Shown piece after piece: positions 50,550 to 57,740 of a DNA stretch of 57,740 nt (positions within the stretch are counted from its first letter, which is position 1; each line of letters begins with the position of its first letter). The stretch spans positions 1-57,740 of the forward strand of contig DAINBB010000007.1 in assembly GCA_036733165.1 (NCBI GenBank). Reading direction: 5' to 3'. Origin of the DNA: JAFGGT01 sp036733165. GTDB taxonomy: Archaea; Methanobacteriota_B; Thermococci; Methanofastidiosales; NM3. The notes under the pieces are model-generated. The model saw only the letters and a list, made by a program, of their open reading frames with translations. It ran no database searches and was not told the DNA's origin. The position numbers and the translations under genes are program-made.

Positions 50550-51692
50550 GTGATTAAAATTAAACGACAACTTATCTTGATCGTGATCGTTACGATAGTC
50601 ATTATAGGTGTGCTGAGCCCGTTCATACTATGGGATCTGAAGGGTGAACGTACTTTGGATGTCATCGTGCTTGACAACACGGTTCCTGACACAACGTACA
50701 GGGAACATCATGGGTTCATGTGGACGCTGAACTACCTAAAATATGTTGATAGCAATGGCGAAAGCTATGAATCGGATGATGATTACTATGGATTCTTCCC
50801 CCTGGATGACTACCAGTATGAGATAATAGAACTGCCAGATACCATCGAGGATAATGTTGACCTGATATATATCACCGATGCGTATGGCGTCTATACCAAA
50901 GAGTTCTACGGCGAGAATCCGTTGGGAGAACGCTCAGAACTGATATATGGCGGAATGTACGCTGGTGAGATGACAAAGGTCGAAAACAGCGTATATGGCG
51001 GCACGCCCATAATCGTCGAGTTCAACACATTTGGAAGTCCTACAAGCTACGGTGTCAAAGACAGATTATACGACATGCTAGAGGTAGAGTGGACCGGATG
51101 GATAGGCAGATACTTCTTCGAGCTATCGGAAGGTGTCGAGGTCCCGATATGGGCCATCTACAATTATGAGAATCAATATGGCGAGGAATGGGAGTTCAGC
51201 GGCCCGGGATTTGTCGTTGTTGATGAGATGGACCACGTTGTTGTACTTGAGCAAGACATTGACATCCTGGAGGATGGGTGCATGATAGAGTTCACAGAGG
51301 AGGGTGTTGAGAGATTCGGCATTGAGGACAGGGTAAGGTACAACTATTGGTTCAATATCGTCACATTGAGGGAAAACGCCGAACTGATGGCCACCTTCGA
51401 CCTGGACCTGACCGAATCGGGACTTGAGAAGTTGGAGACCTGGGGCATCCCCTCGACATTTCCCGCAGTTGTCAGGAACGAGACCCCGGTATACTTCTCA
51501 TACTACCTCTCAGGGGACTTCGTTGACATTGCCACGATACCGGCATTCTACAAGCTTTGGGGATATGACACTGTGAAACAGATGATAACGTCCAAGAACG
51601 ACCAGCAGGAAAATGATGGATTCTTTTGGCATGTGTACTATCCGATGATGAGGACAATGCTGGCAGAGGTATACGAATACAGCAATTCCTGA
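50550..51692 (+). CDS. Membrane-anchored extracellular protein, unknown
   Basis: A 380-residue protein with an uncleaved-looking N-terminal helix (about 9-28, LIVIVTIVIIGVLSPFILW) and a large outward-facing domain rich in Asp, Glu, Tyr and Trp, fitting a GATase-like or DUF4350-type fold but not assignable by eye. Segments such as DLIYITDAYGVYT, GGTPIIVEFNTFGSPTS and GDFVDIATIPAFYKLWGYD recur like a Rossmann-type layout. The start is GTG 50550, with a TATA-like ATTATTATAGC about 25 bases upstream (leaderless). It lies between cyuA and the ABC operon, and is convergent with the latter. Confidence 0.65.
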   Translation: MIKIKRQLILIVIVTIVIIGVLSPFILWDLKGERTLDVIVLDNTVPDTTYREHHGFMWTLNYLKYVDSNGESYESDDDYYGFFPLDDYQYEIIELPDTIEDNVDLIYITDAYGVYTKEFYGENPLGERSELIYGGMYAGEMTKVENSVYGGTPIIVEFNTFGSPTSYGVKDRLYDMLEVEWTGWIGRYFFELSEGVEVPIWAIYNYENQYGEEWEFSGPGFVVVDEMDHVVVLEQDIDILEDGCMIEFTEEGVERFGIEDRVRYNYWFNIVTLRENAELMATFDLDLTESGLEKLETWGIPSTFPAVVRNETPVYFSYYLSGDFVDIATIPAFYKLWGYDTVKQMITSKNDQQENDGFFWHVYYPMMRTMLAEVYEYSNS

Positions 51693-51699
51693 TACCTCT

Positions 51700-51720
51700 T
51701 CTTCTCTTTTATTTTTTGTT
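51700..51720 (+). terminator. T-rich terminator after the anchored protein gene
   Basis: CTTCTCTTTTATTTTTTGTT follows the stop at 51692 and lies against the end of the convergent ABC operon. Confidence 0.4.
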
Positions 51721-52396
51721 AACAGGTACCTATTGCATCGTCATCGTGGAGCATGCCGTTTCTCATGTAGAGGTACCTGTCTGAAAATCTTTCCATAAGC
51801 GCCTTGTCATGGGATATGAACAGGTACGCCACGTCATATGTCGAACGTAGGGCCTCAAGCGATTTGATTATGGAAGCCTGGGTAGATATGTCAAGTGCGG
51901 ATGTCGGTTCGTCAAGTATGAGGAGCGATGGACGGGCGAGAAGCGACCTGAGTACGGACAATCTTTGTAGCTGCCCCCCTGAAAGCTGGGATGGGAGTCT
52001 TTCAAGCACCTCTTCCTGCATGCAAAGATCTTTCAAAAGTCCCATTATCTCGTCATCGTCGGAATGGCCGTAGAGCTTTGCTACCCTGCGAAGACTTGCC
52101 CCCAGTCTCCTGCGGGGATTGAACGATGCCTGTGGATTTTGGAAAACCATCTGTATCCCTCTGCGGGGTGCGGGCGAGTGGAGGGATGAACCCATGAACT
52201 CCATTGTGCCCCCCGTTTGCATAAGCAGCCCCCCGACGACCTTTGCAAGTGTTGACTTTCCACAACCGGAAGGTCCCATTATCCCCAGTATCTCATTGTT
52301 GGCCATCTCAAAAGATAGGTCTTTCAGTACGAGATTTGCCATTTTTCCATTCTGATAGGAGAATCGAAGATCTCTGCAGGTCAGTAGCGGTGGCAT
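51719..52396 (-). CDS. Peptide/nickel-type ABC transporter ATPase (DppF/NikE-like)
   Basis: A 225-residue ABC ATPase. Walker A is GPSGCGKST, the Q-loop MVFQNPQASFNPR is the Dpp/Opp/Nik form, the signature is LSGGQLQRL and Walker B is LLILDEPTSALD. It is the last gene of the importer operon. ATG 52394-52396 overlaps the previous gene by 16 bases; the longer open frame is a shadow. Short C-terminus, without the oligopeptide C-terminal domain. Confidence 0.9.
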   Translation of the reverse strand: MPPLLTCRDLRFSYQNGKMANLVLKDLSFEMANNEILGIMGPSGCGKSTLAKVVGGLLMQTGGTMEFMGSSLHSPAPRRGIQMVFQNPQASFNPRRRLGASLRRVAKLYGHSDDDEIMGLLKDLCMQEEVLERLPSQLSGGQLQRLSVLRSLLARPSLLILDEPTSALDISTQASIIKSLEALRSTYDVAYLFISHDKALMERFSDRYLYMRNGMLHDDDAIGTC

Positions 52397-53310
52397 CTCA
52401 CATGCCTCCCGGTACGTTCTTTCATTTGGGGGGAATCCGTCGTGCACGGCATGTCGGCGATGCGGCAACGGGGATGGTACGCACACCCCTTGGGGACATC
52501 GACCATCGATGGCGTCATGCCAGGTATGGCAGAGAACTCCTTTAAGGGATGGGAATGCAGAAAGTCGCGCGTGTATGGGTGATGGGGATCTTCGAACACA
52601 TCGCGAACATCCCCCATCTCCACTATTTTTCCACAATACATCACAGCCACCTTCTCACACAATGTCTCCACCAGTGACAGGTCATGCGTTATGACCAGCA
52701 TTGAGCGGATGCCATGCTGCTTTCTGTTCACAAGCATTGCGATCGTGTCCTGTGCCGTCTTGGCATCAAGGGACTTTGTGGGTTCATCCGCGATCAGCAT
52801 GTCCGGCGACTGCGCGGTTGCGACGCAGAGGGCCGCACGCTGTATCATGCCCCCCGAAAGCTCATGGGGGTATGAAGAGTAAATTTTCTTGGGGTCCTCG
52901 AATCCTATCTCTGCGAGCTCTTCGAGAGCGACCTTTCTGTCTTTTTTGGTGTCGCCCCTTTGTCCCCTGTTGAGTGCCTCGATTATATGGTCCCCCACCT
53001 TCATGAGAGGGTCCATGCTAAGCAACGGATTTTGCATCAATAAGGATATGGAACGTCCCCGTACATGCCGGGGATATCTGCCATAGGAGAGCTCGCAACG
53101 AGTGCCGTCAAGATCCATTGTCCCACGCACTTCCGCATTTGAGGGAAGAACGCCCATCATGGCGTGGGCCACGACGGATTTGCCGCATCCCGTCTCGCCC
53201 ACAAGGGCAAGTGCCTCGTCCTTTATCGAGAACGACACATCGGACGCCGCCTTGACACGCGCGCTTCCTATGGAGAAAGTGACCGATAGGGCGTCGACAC
53301 TGCAGTTCAT
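52381..53310 (-). CDS. Peptide/nickel-type ABC transporter ATPase (DppD/NikD-like)
   Basis: A 309-residue ATPase. Walker A is GETGCGKSV, Q-loop MQNPLLSMDP, signature LSGGMIQRAALC, Walker B ADEPTKSLD. The C-terminal Opp/Dpp extension (PSMVDVPKGCAYHPRCRIADMPC) carries the Cys pattern often seen in oligopeptide/nickel ATPases, which in some members binds Fe-S or zinc. It pairs with the following ATPase. Its start overlaps the permease stop by four bases. Confidence 0.92.
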   Translation of the reverse strand: MNCSVDALSVTFSIGSARVKAASDVSFSIKDEALALVGETGCGKSVVAHAMMGVLPSNAEVRGTMDLDGTRCELSYGRYPRHVRGRSISLLMQNPLLSMDPLMKVGDHIIEALNRGQRGDTKKDRKVALEELAEIGFEDPKKIYSSYPHELSGGMIQRAALCVATAQSPDMLIADEPTKSLDAKTAQDTIAMLVNRKQHGIRSMLVITHDLSLVETLCEKVAVMYCGKIVEMGDVRDVFEDPHHPYTRDFLHSHPLKEFSAIPGMTPSMVDVPKGCAYHPRCRIADMPCTTDSPQMKERTGRHVRCHRY

Positions 53311-54128
53311 ACCATCACCTCCGCCATTGCAGAAAGCTCCCGGCGTTCAAAGGCCCTTGCGAGAAGCATAAGGCCAAGGATAAAGAGCATTATGCATATG
53401 GGGGGCGAAAGCACCCATGTCCACAATCTGTTGACAAACCCGCCCCTCGTAAAGGCCATGTGTATCATCAGCCCCCAACTGCTCCATGACGGGTCCCCAA
53501 GGCCAAGAAAAGACAGGGAGACCTCGGATATGAGGGCGGATGCCGCGGTAAGCATATACTTGGAAACCAAGATAAACAATATGTTCGGGAGTATCTCGTG
53601 CAACAAGACTTCCCGAGATCCAAAACCAAGCATCCTCGATGCGGAGATGTACTCCATCTCTCGGAGCTGCATGACCTTTGGTCTGATGATCCTTGCGGTT
53701 GACGTCCACCAAAGCAATCCGATGACGATGATTATTGTCCGTATGGACCCCCCTGTGTATGCCCCAATAAGGATTATGAGGGGGAGCTTTGGCAGTATCA
53801 TCACAGTATCCGTGACACACATCAGCATCTCGTCCACATAGCCTCCGAAGTAACCGGCGAGGAGACCTACCACAAGACCTATTCCCACCGCAATGGCGGA
53901 TGCACAGAATCCCACTACGACCGAGACCCTGCACGAATACATCAGCAGCGAGAGTATGTCATTTCCGATGTCGTTCGTTCCGAGCGGATGGGAAAGGGAC
54001 GGATGGCCATACGGTTCGAATCGCTCGTTCTCCCCATATGGGGCGATATAAGGGGAAAGGATGGCACAGGACACAAAAAACAAGACAAGCGACAGCCCTA
54101 TCACCAGTTCATAGTTGCGAAAATTCAA
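53307..54128 (-). CDS. ABC transporter permease (DppC/NikC-like)
   Basis: A 273-residue inner-membrane permease of the BPD_transp_1 family with six hydrophobic helices. HPLGTNDIGNDILSLLMYSCRVSVVVG is the family signature, and the EAA-type loop for ATPase contact is visible near ISASRMLGFGSREVLLHEILPNI. Start ATG 54126-54128 overlaps the DppB-like stop by four bases. Confidence 0.92.
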   Translation of the reverse strand: MNFRNYELVIGLSLVLFFVSCAILSPYIAPYGENERFEPYGHPSLSHPLGTNDIGNDILSLLMYSCRVSVVVGFCASAIAVGIGLVVGLLAGYFGGYVDEMLMCVTDTVMILPKLPLIILIGAYTGGSIRTIIIVIGLLWWTSTARIIRPKVMQLREMEYISASRMLGFGSREVLLHEILPNILFILVSKYMLTAASALISEVSLSFLGLGDPSWSSWGLMIHMAFTRGGFVNRLWTWVLSPPICIMLFILGLMLLARAFERRELSAMAEVMV

Positions 54129-55090
54129 TTCCCGTGCCTCCTGATGCGCGGGTCAAGATACGAATACGCGACATCGGCGAAGATGTTGCATACAAGCACC
54201 ATGACGGTTATCAAAAGAAATGCGCCTTGCAGTATGGGGTAGTTCCTGGACATCACCGCATCGTATATAAGAAGGCCCATCCCGTTGAGTGAGAATATTA
54301 CCTCCACAAGCAGCGCTCCCGAAAAAATGAATCCAAGGCTTATTGCCATCATGGAAAGCACCGGAAGCAAAGCGTTTTTGAACACATGGCGGAACAGGAT
54401 GGTGGTCTCGGAGAGCCCCCTCGCCCTGGCAGCCGTGATGTACTGTGATCCCTTCTCCTGAAGGACCGAGCCCCTCATGATCACGAAGGTGTGTGCCGAC
54501 GTATATATCGAAAGGACGCTTACGGGAAGCACCATGTGCGAAAGGATGCTCATAACGTTCTTTGAGTCGTAGAATCCCTTCATTGGAAATAATCCCAATT
54601 TAAAGGAAAACACATACAATGCAAGGATCGAAAGCACGAACGGGGGTGCTGAGTAAAGAAGTGTTGTCGCGATCGAGAGCGATTGCGAGAGGGACCTCGA
54701 CTCAAAGTACCCCGCATAGGCCCCGGTAATGCACCCGACAATCGTTCCTATGAGAAACGAGGGCAGTGCGAGCAACAGTGTCCACTTCATCCTCTCGCAA
54801 AGCACGTCTACAACGGTCTTGTGATGAAAATACGAATATCCCAAATCACCGGTCAACACGCCCTTGATAAAAACGACATATTGGTATCCTATGGAATTGT
54901 CAAGCCCCAGATGGTGGCGCAATTGATTTATCGTCTCCTGGGTGACGCCCGTATCCTCGCCGATGAGATTCATCACAGGGTCCCCTGGCATGAGACGGGG
55001 CAAAACAAAAACAAGGGTGCATACGGCGAAGAATACGACTATGCTCCTGCAAACTGCGAATGCCATGCCCCTTCTCGCCATGCATATCAT
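54125..55090 (-). CDS. ABC transporter permease (DppB/NikB-like)
   Basis: A 321-residue permease with about six membrane helices. LPRLMPGDPVMNLIGEDTGVT is the DppB/NikB N-terminal pattern. The EAA loop is QYITAARARGLSETTILFRHVFKNALLPV, and EVIFSLNGMGLLIYDAVMSRNYPILQG is typical. Its start overlaps the methyltransferase stop (ATGA) by four bases. Confidence 0.92.
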   Translation of the reverse strand: MICMARRGMAFAVCRSIVVFFAVCTLVFVLPRLMPGDPVMNLIGEDTGVTQETINQLRHHLGLDNSIGYQYVVFIKGVLTGDLGYSYFHHKTVVDVLCERMKWTLLLALPSFLIGTIVGCITGAYAGYFESRSLSQSLSIATTLLYSAPPFVLSILALYVFSFKLGLFPMKGFYDSKNVMSILSHMVLPVSVLSIYTSAHTFVIMRGSVLQEKGSQYITAARARGLSETTILFRHVFKNALLPVLSMMAISLGFIFSGALLVEVIFSLNGMGLLIYDAVMSRNYPILQGAFLLITVMVLVCNIFADVAYSYLDPRIRRHGN

Positions 55091-55863
55091 TCCGGCACGA
55101 ATATTGCTGCGTCCGAACGGTGGCAGCTCACATGCTCTGCACCGTTGAGAGTGATAATCCTTCCATGGTCAGCGAGCAGTGAATGGAATACCTCTGGATC
55201 ATCTATGTACCACGAATAGGCAGAACAAAAAAGAGGATACGGCACAGAATAGTCCCTACTGAATATCTCAAACTGTGCCCGGTATCCCTTCTCTTCCAAC
55301 AACTTCATGATAAACTCGTAATCAAAAGACCTGAAGGAGGATATATTTCTTAGCGCCGCAAGGGTCTTGTCCGGTTGCCCCGCCCTGAACACAAAGAAAG
55401 CGCCCTTTCGCATACAGTTCATCATCTTGTCAACAAATGCATCGATATCCTCCACAAGAAATGAATATGCCGCGATCACATAGTCCACTTTCCCTATATG
55501 TACGTTTGCCCACGTATCCTCAAAAAAGGAGAAGGTACAGCCCCCTATGGATGAAGCGGCGGACCTGTATCGTTCGAGCTGTATGTGGGAGGGGTCTATC
55601 GCATAAATATGGGATGCGTATGCGGAGAGCGGCCCGGCATATCTGCCGGACCCACACCCTATGTCCGCAATCGTGCATCCGGGATCGATCTTCCCACATA
55701 TCCATTCGCAGATGTCGCCCGGATATCCGGAGTAATCGTTCATTGTATCCGAGGCGCTGAATCTTTTCCAAAAATCCTCCTCGTCCCCTCCATTCTTTTC
55801 AAGTCTGGATAAATAGGAGGAGGATCGTATGAACTCTTTCCATTCCTCCCTGATATCCGCCAT
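55087..55863 (-). CDS. SAM-dependent methyltransferase embedded in ABC operon
   Basis: A 258-residue class I methyltransferase. ADIGCGSGRYAGPL is motif I, AIDPSHIQLE follows (acidic end of strand 2), and VDYVIAAYSFLVEDIDAFV is motif IV-like. Its start overlaps the substrate-binding protein's stop and its stop overlaps the permease start, so it is an integral part of the transporter operon. Upstream frame extension is a shadow. A methyltransferase next to Nik/Dpp-like importers suggests it modifies the imported ligand or a metallophore; the substrate is unknown. Confidence 0.85.
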   Translation of the reverse strand: MADIREEWKEFIRSSSYLSRLEKNGGDEEDFWKRFSASDTMNDYSGYPGDICEWICGKIDPGCTIADIGCGSGRYAGPLSAYASHIYAIDPSHIQLERYRSAASSIGGCTFSFFEDTWANVHIGKVDYVIAAYSFLVEDIDAFVDKMMNCMRKGAFFVFRAGQPDKTLAALRNISSFRSFDYEFIMKLLEEKGYRAQFEIFSRDYSVPYPLFCSAYSWYIDDPEVFHSLLADHGRIITLNGAEHVSCHRSDAAIFVPE

Positions 55864-57452
55864 CAGACTCGCTCCAATGATGTAAGGGTGGCAACGTTGA
55901 AGATACCGTAGAGAGGATTGGGCATCCAGCCGGTCCATCCCTTCGCATAGGGTATCACCACGGTGTTCCAGTAGAACGGGATCGAAGGCAGCTCGCTGGC
56001 AAAGTAATCCTGCAGTTCGTATGCATATGAGCGAAGCAGTGCTGCATCTGTTGTGGCAAGGATGTTGTCGCACAAGGCGAGATATTCCTCATCGTCCAGG
56101 ATGTGCAGCACGCCAGCCCCGCTTCGTCTGGAGTCAAAGTATCCGGATCCCCAGTTCGCGTGCATGAGCATTCCCCAAGGTGTCGACCTCGTGATTGTCA
56201 TGTCATAGTCATAGCCATCCTTCATCGCTATCCATGTCGTTTTGTCGACTATTTCGACAGACACCTTGATGCCGACGTCCTCGCAGTATTCCTTGACAAA
56301 CTCGGCTAGACGCTGGTAGTCCGAGCGCGTGACTATGCGAAGCTCTATCTCTTCCCCTTCGGGCGTGGTCCTGTATCCGTCCTCTTGAAGCTCATATCCC
56401 GCAGCGTCCAGGATCGAGGCCGCTTCATCTGGATCGTATGTAAGCTGGTATGTGTCCTTGTAGTATTCCATGGCTGGAGATATGAACCCCGCCTGGGGGA
56501 CGGAACCATATCCAAGCGCGTCGAGAGCCACCATTTCCTCATAGTTCAGCGCATATGATATCGCGGTCCTGAATTCCAGATCATCAAGAGGTGAACTATT
56601 TAGGTTCAGCCCCATGAAGGTCAACCCGATGTTGTCCCACGCCAGGAATTCGAAGTCGCCCGTATCTTCCAATGCTGCGATGTTGGCATATGGGTACGAG
56701 GATGCGTAGTTGTAATATACATCTATATCGCCCTTCTCCAACGCAAGCGAAAGCGTATCGATGTTCTCATAGATATGTATCTCGAACGAATCTATATTGG
56801 GTGCGGACCCCCAGTACTCGTTCGGTTCGAAAACGATTGTGCCAGAGGTAAGGTCTATCGAGGAAATATAGAACGGGCCGAAACCGATGTTTGTCCCGGT
56901 GTTCGTATAGGTGTCTATGTCCTCTATCGTCTCCAGCACATGCTTCGGGTATATGGGAAATGCGGCCATCTCAAGGTCAAATCTTGCATATGATGTGTTC
57001 ATGTTGAAGGTGATGGAATTCTCGGATTCGTCATATGTCATCTCATCAAGCACATTCGCAAGCCATGTCGTGCCGTTCTCCGCCGCCCACTCAAAGGAAT
57101 ATGCAACGCACTCCATGTCAAGTGGCGTGCCATCGCTCCATGTATAACCATCATTTACGTAGAACTTCCAAGTAGAAAGATCTTCCGAAACATCCCAATG
57201 CGACGCTGCCAACCCAACAATGGAGCCATCCTCGTCCATCGTGGTGAGGGTCAGAGCGCATACCCTGTAGAAAATATTGAGATAATAGTCCGAAAACACA
57301 TTCTCAGACGTTATGGCATTGGTAGTTCCGATATTAAGTACCATATCCTCTGTACCAGCCGGGTCGGGCTCTTCCGTCCCATTGATACAGCCTGCAACAG
57401 AAACAAGTACAATAATCATTGTTGCAAACATAGAAAGTTGTCTTTTTCTCAT
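55863..57452 (-). CDS. Substrate-binding lipoprotein of peptide/nickel ABC importer
   Basis: A 529-residue family 5 extracellular solute-binding protein. The lipobox is VSVAGC (Cys at about 22) after a short hydrophobic signal. SBP_bac_5 features include ASHWDVSEDLSTWKFYVNDGYTWSDGTPLD and the C-terminal region GYDYDMTITRSTPWG. It is the first gene of the operon; methyltransferase, two permeases and two ATPases follow. The ligand (peptide, nickel chelate or other small molecule) cannot be read from sequence; the TPWG segment near the end resembles NikA-like proteins. Confidence 0.9.
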   Translation of the reverse strand: MRKRQLSMFATMIIVLVSVAGCINGTEEPDPAGTEDMVLNIGTTNAITSENVFSDYYLNIFYRVCALTLTTMDEDGSIVGLAASHWDVSEDLSTWKFYVNDGYTWSDGTPLDMECVAYSFEWAAENGTTWLANVLDEMTYDESENSITFNMNTSYARFDLEMAAFPIYPKHVLETIEDIDTYTNTGTNIGFGPFYISSIDLTSGTIVFEPNEYWGSAPNIDSFEIHIYENIDTLSLALEKGDIDVYYNYASSYPYANIAALEDTGDFEFLAWDNIGLTFMGLNLNSSPLDDLEFRTAISYALNYEEMVALDALGYGSVPQAGFISPAMEYYKDTYQLTYDPDEAASILDAAGYELQEDGYRTTPEGEEIELRIVTRSDYQRLAEFVKEYCEDVGIKVSVEIVDKTTWIAMKDGYDYDMTITRSTPWGMLMHANWGSGYFDSRRSGAGVLHILDDEEYLALCDNILATTDAALLRSYAYELQDYFASELPSIPFYWNTVVIPYAKGWTGWMPNPLYGIFNVATLTSLERV

Positions 57453-57740
57453 TGATATAACCCCTTATTCAAAAAAAATGTAAATAATATAATAGTTTCG
57501 TGCTAATTAATTCAAAAACGTGTTACTAATACATGACCTGCCTATAATCGAGACAAACAATGAATTTCCAGAAATAACAATATCTGAACATGCAACAGGA
57601 AAGATTGGAAGTTTCCTTATGCTGATATTAAAATGTTATAATATCAAGTAGATCTGAACCTGTTGAAATATTATTCTCATGAAAGAAGTGATGGCCGCCG
57701 CGCGGCCATGCGTGCTCTCGTGTGTCTTACGCCCGACCCT
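57453..57740. other. Intergenic end of window with a GC-rich hairpin
   Basis: The first 200 bases are AT-rich, carrying the binding-protein promoter on the minus strand and a TATA-like ATGTTATAATATC (about 57632-57645) on the plus strand. At 57691-57709 lies a perfect 8-base inverted repeat with 3-base loop (ATGGCCGC/GCGGCCAT), inside a stretch much richer in GC than the surroundings. It may be the start of an RNA gene or of a gene cut by the window edge; I cannot tell. Confidence 0.45.

Noticed and set aside
52381..52636. 80-residue N-terminal extension of the DppF-like ATPase
   Set aside because: It is a Cys/Arg/Pro-rich shadow of the preceding ATPase gene; ATG 52394-52396 gives the normal family start.
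1..57740. CRISPR array, tRNA, rRNA or insertion sequence
   Set aside because: No regularly spaced direct repeats, cloverleaf-like segments, rRNA motifs or transposase motifs were noticed while reading both strands.

Overview
The window is archaeal. It encodes an Alba chromatin protein, ribosomal protein L10e, an archaeal ATP-dependent DNA ligase, a COG2433/DUF460 protein, archaemetzincin, a DUF5814-type SF2 helicase and an RNase P RNA. Many genes have BRE/TATA promoters 20-30 bases before a leaderless or short-leader start. Gene content (several coiled-coil proteins, the NfeD-slipin pair, SagB-type dehydrogenase, nitrogenase-like genes, many iron-sulfur and radical SAM proteins) fits an anaerobic, uncultured Thermoplasmatota-like euryarchaeon. 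This placement is inferred from gene content, not from a tree. No tRNA, rRNA, CRISPR array or intact insertion sequence was seen.

Layout. 1-2.45 kb (-): a multisubunit antiporter-type module (E, F, G, DUF4040, C, D; D runs off the window). 2.6-4.7 kb (+): alba, a KH/zinc-ribbon protein and aspS. 4.7-7.6 kb (-): a DUF2207 membrane protein ending in an alternating Cys-Ala tail, translationally coupled to a radical SAM/SPASM protein. 7.8-13.2 kb: a LOG-like protein, two large coiled-coil proteins, a bactofilin-like protein and argF. 13.4-21.9 kb: DNA ligase, metallo-beta-lactamase protein, L10e, SagB-type oxidoreductase, DsrE-like protein, TrmJ-like methylase, DUF460, a tiny zinc-finger protein and UspA. 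21.9-25.0 kb (+): archaemetzincin followed by two radical SAM proteins and a lipoate ligase, which together look like a LipS1/LipS2-type lipoate assembly operon. 25-40 kb: M29 aminopeptidase, helicase, FAD oxidase with its Fe-S partner, NfeD-slipin, TldD/PmbA, an LRV-repeat protein, RNase HI, proBA and DUF1284.

40.2-47.5 kb (-): a metallocofactor-flavoured block. It starts with a NifH-NifD FUSION (720 aa) and a separate NifK/NifE-like protein. These are followed by DUF134, two NifX-like proteins, a DUF89 protein and two ferredoxin-containing MinD ATPases. Immediately upstream, on the same strand, lies the RNase P RNA (about 47.60-47.95 kb). 48.1-51.7 kb: a small regulator-like protein, a secreted chagasin-like inhibitor, L-cysteine desulfidase and an orphan anchored protein. 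51.7-57.5 kb (-): a complete Dpp/Nik-type ABC importer with a SAM-dependent methyltransferase embedded in the operon.

The strongest leads are: (1) the fused nitrogenase-like reductase, with two ferredoxin-MinD proteins and NifX-like carriers beside it; (2) the DUF2207 Cys-Ala tail with its coupled radical SAM/SPASM enzyme, which looks like a thioether-forming maturation pair acting on a membrane protein; (3) the archaeal lipoate synthesis operon; (4) the 35-residue Cys/His protein, which is easily missed by gene callers.
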